Assembly (NCBI RefSeq): GCF_011045015.1
Contig: NZ_JAAKZY010000104.1
Location: forward strand, 1 to 34,811
Length of the DNA: 34,811 nucleotides
Reading direction: 5' to 3'
Source of the DNA: Streptomyces scabichelini
Lineage (GTDB): Bacteria; Actinomycetota; Actinomycetes; Streptomycetales; Streptomycetaceae
Within the stretch, counting starts at the first letter, position 1; the number at the start of each line of letters is the position of its first letter. The notes beneath the pieces were generated by a model. It had not been told where the DNA came from, made no database searches, and saw only the letters and a program-made list of their open reading frames with translations. Positions 30,561 to 34,811 of the stretch are shown here, one piece after another. A program made the position numbers and the translations under genes.

Positions 30561-31529
30561 TCAGGCCTCCTGCGGCTGGTCCGAGGTCTTGGAAGTCTTC
30601 GAGGTTTTGGACGTCTTCGAGGTCTGGGCGGCGAACTGGGTCTCCGAGGCGGTCAGATCGAGGTAGGCCTGCTCCAACGTGCCCTCCTCCGCGGCAAGTT
30701 CGAGGATGGGTACGCCCGCACCGGAGGCGACGCGGCCGATGTCCTCCACGCGCGCGTGGTGCACGATCCACCGATCGTCCTCGCCCTCCACGGCGTCGTA
30801 TCCGTGCCGGGCGAGCGCGCCCCGCAGCGCGGCACCGTCCGTGGTGCGCACCCGTACGCGCGGCTGCACGCGCGCGTGGATGAACTCCCGCATCGGCATG
30901 TCGGCCAGCAGACGACCGCGGCCGAGGACGACGAGGTGGTCGGCGAAGGACGCGGTCTCGTTCATCAGATGGCTGGAGACGAGGACGGTTCGGCCCTCGC
31001 GGGCCAGTCGGCCCATCAACTCCCTGACCCAGATGATGCCTTCGGGGTCGAGCCCGTTCGACGGCTCGTCGAGCAGCACCACCTGCGGGTCGCCCAGCAG
31101 CGCCGCGGCGATGCCCAGGCGCTGGCGCATGCCCAGGGAGTACGTCCTGACCCGGCGCCGGGCGACCGGGGCGAGCCCCGCCTCCTCCAGGACCTCGTCC
31201 ACGCGACGCTCCGGGATGCGGTTGCTGACCGCGAGGGCGCGCAGATGGTCGCGGGCGGTACGCGATCCGTGGGCGGCCTGTGCGTCGAGCAGGGCGCCGA
31301 CGTGGTGCAGCGGCTCTTCGAGGGTCGCGTACGGGCGGCCGGCGAGGGTTGCGGTACCGGACGTCGGCCGGTCCAGGCCGAGCACCAGGCGCATGGTGGT
31401 GGACTTCCCGGCGCCGTTGGGACCGAGGAAGCCGGTGACCCGGCCCGGCTCGACGCTGAAGGTCAGCCGGTCCACGGCGCGTGTGGTGCCGTACTCCTTG
31501 GTGAGGTCTTGGACGTCGATGCTGGTCAT
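30561..31529 (-). CDS. ABC transporter ATPase (drug-export type)
   Basis: The 322-residue ATPase has Walker A GPNGAGKST (36-44), signature YSLGMRQRLGIAAALL (about 135-150), Walker B VVLLDEPSNGLDP and switch His (SSHLM). The C-terminal region (about 210-300) resembles DrrA-type drug exporters. The last residues are four T-S-K units (about 302-314), encoded by 9-base repeats (30582-30623). It is divergent from a histidine kinase across an inverted repeat at 31560-31607. Confidence 0.93.
   Translation of the reverse strand: MTSIDVQDLTKEYGTTRAVDRLTFSVEPGRVTGFLGPNGAGKSTTMRLVLGLDRPTSGTATLAGRPYATLEEPLHHVGALLDAQAAHGSRTARDHLRALAVSNRIPERRVDEVLEEAGLAPVARRRVRTYSLGMRQRLGIAAALLGDPQVVLLDEPSNGLDPEGIIWVRELMGRLAREGRTVLVSSHLMNETASFADHLVVLGRGRLLADMPMREFIHARVQPRVRVRTTDGAALRGALARHGYDAVEGEDDRWIVHHARVEDIGRVASGAGVPILELAAEEGTLEQAYLDLTASETQFAAQTSKTSKTSKTSKTSDQPQEA
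30582..30623 (-). repeat. 9/18-base repeats encoding the TSK tail
   Basis: On the minus strand, units of the type ACCTCGAAG alternate with ACGTCCAAA or ACTTCCAAG, giving two 18-base units plus a partial. They encode the C-terminal (TSK)4 tail of the ATPase. Confidence 0.75.
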
Positions 31530-31559
31530 GGCTCAAGGCTGGCCGTCAGGCGGGGCCCG

Positions 31560-31607
31560 GGGCCTCCCCCGCCGGTGGAGATCGGCTCCCTCGCTCGGGG
31601 GAGGCCC
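31560..31607. promoter_or_regulatory. 12-base inverted repeat between ABC transporter and kinase
   Basis: GGGCCTCCCCCG (31560-31571) and CGGGGGAGGCCC (31596-31607) are perfect complements with a 24-base spacer, lying 31-78 bases before the ATPase start. It could be a site for the response regulator or a stem-loop; position between the divergent units suggests shared control. Confidence 0.5.
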
Positions 31608-31637
31608 GTTGTCAGTGGCGGCTGTCACCATGACGGA

Positions 31638-32810
31638 ATGGCCCGCCTGCTGCGCCCGCTGACCCGTGGGACGACGTACACCCGTCTGCTGCACCTGTGG
31701 GTTCCCATGCTGTTCGTCAGCGTGTGGATGTTCATCGACCCGTCCAAACCGTGGGTGCCCGCGCTGGCGCTGGTTCCGTTGGGGCTGGTCCCGGCCGTGC
31801 GCCTGGGCGAGGGTGTGCAGGCCCAGTGGATGCTGACGCCGGGCGCGCAGAGTGGACAGGACGCGGCGATCTCCGTCGCGCCGTCGGCCACGTGGCGGGA
31901 CCGGCTACGGACCGTGTTGTGGCTGGAAGCGCGCATGGTCCTCGGATGGGTGACCGGAATGGCCACTGTCTGGCTGCCGCTCCTCGCGGTGGTGCTGGCC
32001 CAGCTTCCCTTCGGTCATGTGCCGGACGACATCCCGCTCCTCTCGGAGGCACACCCCCACTGGGCATACGCGCTGCTCGTGCCGTTACCGCTGATCGCCC
32101 TCTATGGAGCGGTGGTCGGTCTCGGTGAGCTGATCACGGTCGTCGCGCGCCGTCTCCTCGGGCCGTCGGCGGCCGAGCGGATGAGCGCCCTCGAGGAGCG
32201 CACCGAACGGCTCCTGGAGCGCACGCGCATCGCCCGCGAACTGCACGACTCGATCGGCCACGCGCTGACCGTGGCCGTGGTGCAGGCGGGTGCCGCGCGG
32301 GCGGCGGGCGACCCGGAGTTCACCGACCGGGCCCTCGGCGCCATCGAGGACACCGGCCGGGCCGCGCTGGAGGACCTGGAGCGGGTACTGGGCGTGCTGC
32401 GCGAGTCGGAGCGGCCCGCGAGCCGCCGCCCGACCCTGGCCGAGGCCGACCGGCTCCTGGAGTCGGCCCGCGCCTCCGGGGCGAAGGTCGACGCCGAGGT
32501 GACGGGCGCCCTGGAGACCGTTCCCGGCCCGGTCTCACGCGAGGGCTACCGCATCCTTCAGGAGTCGCTCACGAATGTGCTGCGGCACGCGGGGCCCGTA
32601 CCCGTCCGGGTGCGTATCGCGGTCGAGGACCAGGCCCTGTCCCTGGAGGTGCGCAATCCCCTGACGGCGGAGGCAGCGGCGATATCCGGGCCGGGCAGGG
32701 GCAGTGGCCTGCGGGGCATACGGGAGCGCGCGGCGCTGCTCGGCGGCGGCGCGCGAACCGGCCCGGACGACGGCGACTGGCAGGTGCACGCCGAGCTGCC
32801 GCTGCGCTGA
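31638..32810 (+). CDS. NarL-type sensor histidine kinase
   Basis: The 390-residue kinase has about four or five transmembrane helices (roughly 18-36, 40-56, 94-122, 142-170), a HisKA_3 dimerisation domain with phospho-His203 (IARELHDSIGHALT) and an HATPase_c domain (ESLTNVLRHAG N box; GRGSGLRGIRERA). There is no large external sensor domain, so it may sense in the membrane. The ATG at 31638 has only a weak ribosome site (GACGGA). It is followed by its regulator 14 bases later. Confidence 0.93.
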   Translation: MARLLRPLTRGTTYTRLLHLWVPMLFVSVWMFIDPSKPWVPALALVPLGLVPAVRLGEGVQAQWMLTPGAQSGQDAAISVAPSATWRDRLRTVLWLEARMVLGWVTGMATVWLPLLAVVLAQLPFGHVPDDIPLLSEAHPHWAYALLVPLPLIALYGAVVGLGELITVVARRLLGPSAAERMSALEERTERLLERTRIARELHDSIGHALTVAVVQAGAARAAGDPEFTDRALGAIEDTGRAALEDLERVLGVLRESERPASRRPTLAEADRLLESARASGAKVDAEVTGALETVPGPVSREGYRILQESLTNVLRHAGPVPVRVRIAVEDQALSLEVRNPLTAEAAAISGPGRGSGLRGIRERAALLGGGARTGPDDGDWQVHAELPLR

Positions 32811-32824
32811 CCTACGCTGACCGG

Positions 32825-33487
32825 ATGCCGGTCACCGTTCTCATCGTCGACGACGAGCCCCTCGTACGAGCGGGTCTGCGTGCCGTCCTGTCCGCTCAGC
32901 CCGACATCGAGGTCGTCGGCGAGGCGGCAGACGGCGCCGCGGTGATCCCGCTGGTGCGGCAGTTGCGGCCGGACGTCGTCGCCATGGACGTACGTATGCC
33001 ACTGCTGGACGGCATCGAGGCCACGCGCGCGGTGCTGCGGAGCTTCGACCGGCCGCCGAAGATCCTCGTGGTGACGACCTTCGAGAACGACGAGTACGTG
33101 TACGAGGCGCTGCGTGCGGGTGCCGACGGGTTTCTGCTGAAGCGGGCGCGGCCCGCGGAGATCGTGCACGCCGTGCGGCTGGTCGCCGAGGGCGAGTCGC
33201 TGCTGTTCCCGGCGTCGGTGCGGCAGCTGGCCGCCGAGTACGGGGACGGTGGCGGGAATCCCGCGGCGCGGGCGGCCCTGGAGCGGGCCTCTCTGACCGA
33301 GCGCGAGGCCGAGGTGCTGCGGCTGATGACCCGGGGGTTGTCCAACGCGGAGATCGCCGAGCGGCTGATCGTCGGGACCGAGACGGTGAAGTCCCATGTC
33401 AGCGCCGTACTGGCGAAGTTGGGTGCGCGGGACCGGACGCAGGCGGTGATCGCGGCATACGAGTCGGGGTTCGCGGCGCCCGGTTGA
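32825..33487 (+). CDS. NarL/LuxR-family response regulator
   Basis: The 220-residue regulator has a receiver domain with acidic Asp9/Asp10, phospho-acceptor Asp55 (AMDVRMP), and Lys106, and a C-terminal LuxR HTH (about 157-205, LTEREAEVLRLMTRGLSNAEIAERL split over its helices). With the kinase it forms a two-component system, probably controlling the divergent ABC-2 transporter. Confidence 0.95.
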   Translation: MPVTVLIVDDEPLVRAGLRAVLSAQPDIEVVGEAADGAAVIPLVRQLRPDVVAMDVRMPLLDGIEATRAVLRSFDRPPKILVVTTFENDEYVYEALRAGADGFLLKRARPAEIVHAVRLVAEGESLLFPASVRQLAAEYGDGGGNPAARAALERASLTEREAEVLRLMTRGLSNAEIAERLIVGTETVKSHVSAVLAKLGARDRTQAVIAAYESGFAAPG

Positions 33488-33587
33488 TCCGGGGCTCCCG
33501 GCAAGGGGCTGGTGCCAGGCACTCGCCGGGGTCGGCCGCGCCGAGTACGATCCCGCCAAACACGCGCACGAGCTGGGAGGACGGACG

Positions 33588-34745
33588 TTGGGGCAGCTGA
33601 CCGGCGGGGACCCCTCTCTGCTGCGAAGGATCAACTCCGCGGTGGTGCTGCACGCGCTGCGGGCCACGGACTGCGCGACACTCACCGAGATCACCCGGGT
33701 GACCGGACTGTCCCGGCCCACCGTCGAGGGCGTCGTCGAGGGGCTCGTCGCAGGCGGCCTCGTCGTCGAGACCGCGGCGGAGGAGGGCGCCGCCCGGCGC
33801 CAGGGGCGGCCCGCGCGCCGGTATCGCTTCCGGGCCGAGGCGGGCCATCTGCTGGGTCTTGACATCGGCTCGCACCGAGTGGCCGCGCTCCTCGCCGACC
33901 TGGACGGCCGGATCCTGGGCACGACGGCCAAGGACGTCTGTGAGACGGCGTCGGCGGACGAACGGCTGGACCGGCTGCGTACCGCCGTCGCCGAGCTGCT
34001 CCGCCACGCCGGCGTCGCGCGCGGCTCCCTGCGGGCCGTGGGTGTGGGCACACCCGGCATCATCGAGGCGGACGGCACCGTACGCCTGGGTGCGGCGCTG
34101 CCGGAGTGGACGGGGCTGCACCTGGGTGAGCGGCTGCGCCGCTCCTTCAAGTGTCCGGTGCTGGTGGAGAACGACGCCAACGCCGCGGCGGTCGCCGAAC
34201 ACTGGAAGGGCGCGGCCACGGAGTCCGACGACATGGTGTTCGTGCTGGCGGGGCTGAGCCCGGGCGCCGGGTCGCTGATCGGCGGACGGCTGCACCGGGG
34301 TTACGGGGGCGCGGCCGGGGAGATCGGCGCGCTGCATCTGCTGGGCCGCGAGGCGACTCCGGAGACGCTGCTGTCCACCACCGACGAGCCGTTGCATCCA
34401 CTCGACGAGCAGGCGGTCGCGGAGGTTTTCGCGCACGCACGCGAGGGCGATCAGCGGGCCCGGGCGGCCGTCGACCGCTTCATCCAGCGCCTGGTGCACG
34501 ATGTGGCGGCGCTGGTCCTGGCCCTCGACCCGGAGCTCGTCGTGGTCGGCGGCTGGGCGGCGGGGATCGACGGCGTGCTGGAGCCGCTGCGCAAGGAGTT
34601 GTCGCGCTACTGTCTGCGGCCGCCGCGGGTGGCGCTCTCTCTCCTGGGTGAGGCCGCCGTGGCGACGGGGGCGCTGCGGCTCGCTCTCGATCACGTGGAG
34701 GAGCAGTTGTTCGCGGTGGAGGGCACGGTTACCGCTCGCCGCTGA
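33588..34745 (+). CDS. ROK-family transcriptional regulator
   Basis: The 385-residue protein has an N-terminal MarR-like winged helix (about 12-65, LTEITRVTGLSRPTVEGVVE) and a ROK domain from about 87 (LGLDIGSHRVAALLADLDG). The sugar-binding VENDANAA (193-200) with Asp196 is present, but the zinc motif CxCGxxGC normally found after GEIG is absent, replaced by REATPETLLS. It is therefore more likely a pure repressor than a kinase; the ligand may be a sugar. TTG at 33588 follows GGGAGG. Its 3' flank carries the conserved tract and hairpin at 34763-34811. Confidence 0.9.
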   Translation: MGQLTGGDPSLLRRINSAVVLHALRATDCATLTEITRVTGLSRPTVEGVVEGLVAGGLVVETAAEEGAARRQGRPARRYRFRAEAGHLLGLDIGSHRVAALLADLDGRILGTTAKDVCETASADERLDRLRTAVAELLRHAGVARGSLRAVGVGTPGIIEADGTVRLGAALPEWTGLHLGERLRRSFKCPVLVENDANAAAVAEHWKGAATESDDMVFVLAGLSPGAGSLIGGRLHRGYGGAAGEIGALHLLGREATPETLLSTTDEPLHPLDEQAVAEVFAHAREGDQRARAAVDRFIQRLVHDVAALVLALDPELVVVGGWAAGIDGVLEPLRKELSRYCLRPPRVALSLLGEAAVATGALRLALDHVEEQLFAVEGTVTARR

Positions 34746-34762
34746 GGGGTGGAGGGGGTTTC

Positions 34763-34811
34763 TCGCCCCCGCCGCCCCTACCCTTCCCATCCCTGGGGGC
34801 TCCGCCCCCAG
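34763..34811 (+). terminator. Conserved tract plus hairpin downstream of the ROK gene
   Basis: The tract 34763-34792 matches the one after ureF (minus strand 55-26) except for one base. It is followed by a hairpin CTGGGGGC/GCCCCCAG (34793-34800, 34804-34811) that reaches the window end. It lies 18 bases after the stop. Confidence 0.6.

Noticed and set aside
1..34811. Inverted copies at the two window ends as the terminal repeats of a large mobile element
   Set aside because: Each copy lies just after a stop codon in the same sense as its gene, housekeeping operons fill the interior, and no transposase or integrase is present.

Overview
The window is high-GC actinobacterial DNA and almost certainly a Streptomyces chromosome. 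The signs are GC-rich third codon positions, GTG and TTG starts, an HTH/DUF397/anti-sigma-like ATPase cassette of the WhiJ type, a c-di-AMP riboswitch in front of an NlpC/P60 cell-wall hydrolase, and GC-rich hairpins after stop codons. It reads as ordinary chromosome arm or core: there is no tRNA, rRNA, insertion sequence, prophage or CRISPR array.

Layout. 1-3255: the urease operon on the minus strand (ureA, ureB, ureC, ureF) with a GlnR-like box upstream. 3255-5034: a TetR regulator divergent from a YhgE/Pip-like membrane protein, with two copies of a probable operator between them. 5219-6564: an orphan YefM/Phd antitoxin divergent from a ClpP paralogue that has Ala in place of the catalytic Ser, followed by a small unknown gene; the shared promoter region holds overlapping inverted repeats with a TGTACA core. 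6537-7567: a dyad-rich gene-free stretch, the c-di-AMP riboswitch and the NlpC/P60 hydrolase. 7648-9910: a DUF6328 membrane protein, a LysE-type exporter and its divergent LysR regulator. 9936-11751: the WhiJ-like cassette. 11732-16364: biotin synthesis, with bioF divergent from bioB-bioA-bioD and a structured dyad in front of bioF. 16391-17751: a methyltransferase and a RHH/Doc-like toxin-antitoxin pair whose Fic motif is degenerate. 17936-21417: a MacB-like ABC exporter. 21463-26721: an F420-type oxidoreductase, a GNAT, two coupled CNNM/CBS membrane proteins, an SGNH hydrolase and a DUF4326 protein. 26724-29772: a small lipoprotein, purB, a Mug-type DNA glycosylase and a hypothetical gene. 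29836-33487: an ABC-2 transporter divergent from a NarL-type two-component system. 33588-34745: a ROK regulator.

Three things stand out. First, an orphan antitoxin and a nucleophile-less ClpP share one promoter region. Second, short tandem duplications (9-22 bp) lie again and again on coding-sequence ends, often containing the stop codon, in at least eight places. Third, the two window ends carry the same 3'-flanking element, each downstream of its gene, with the same tract but different, self-complementary hairpin arms. All identifications come from reading the translations; no database search was run.
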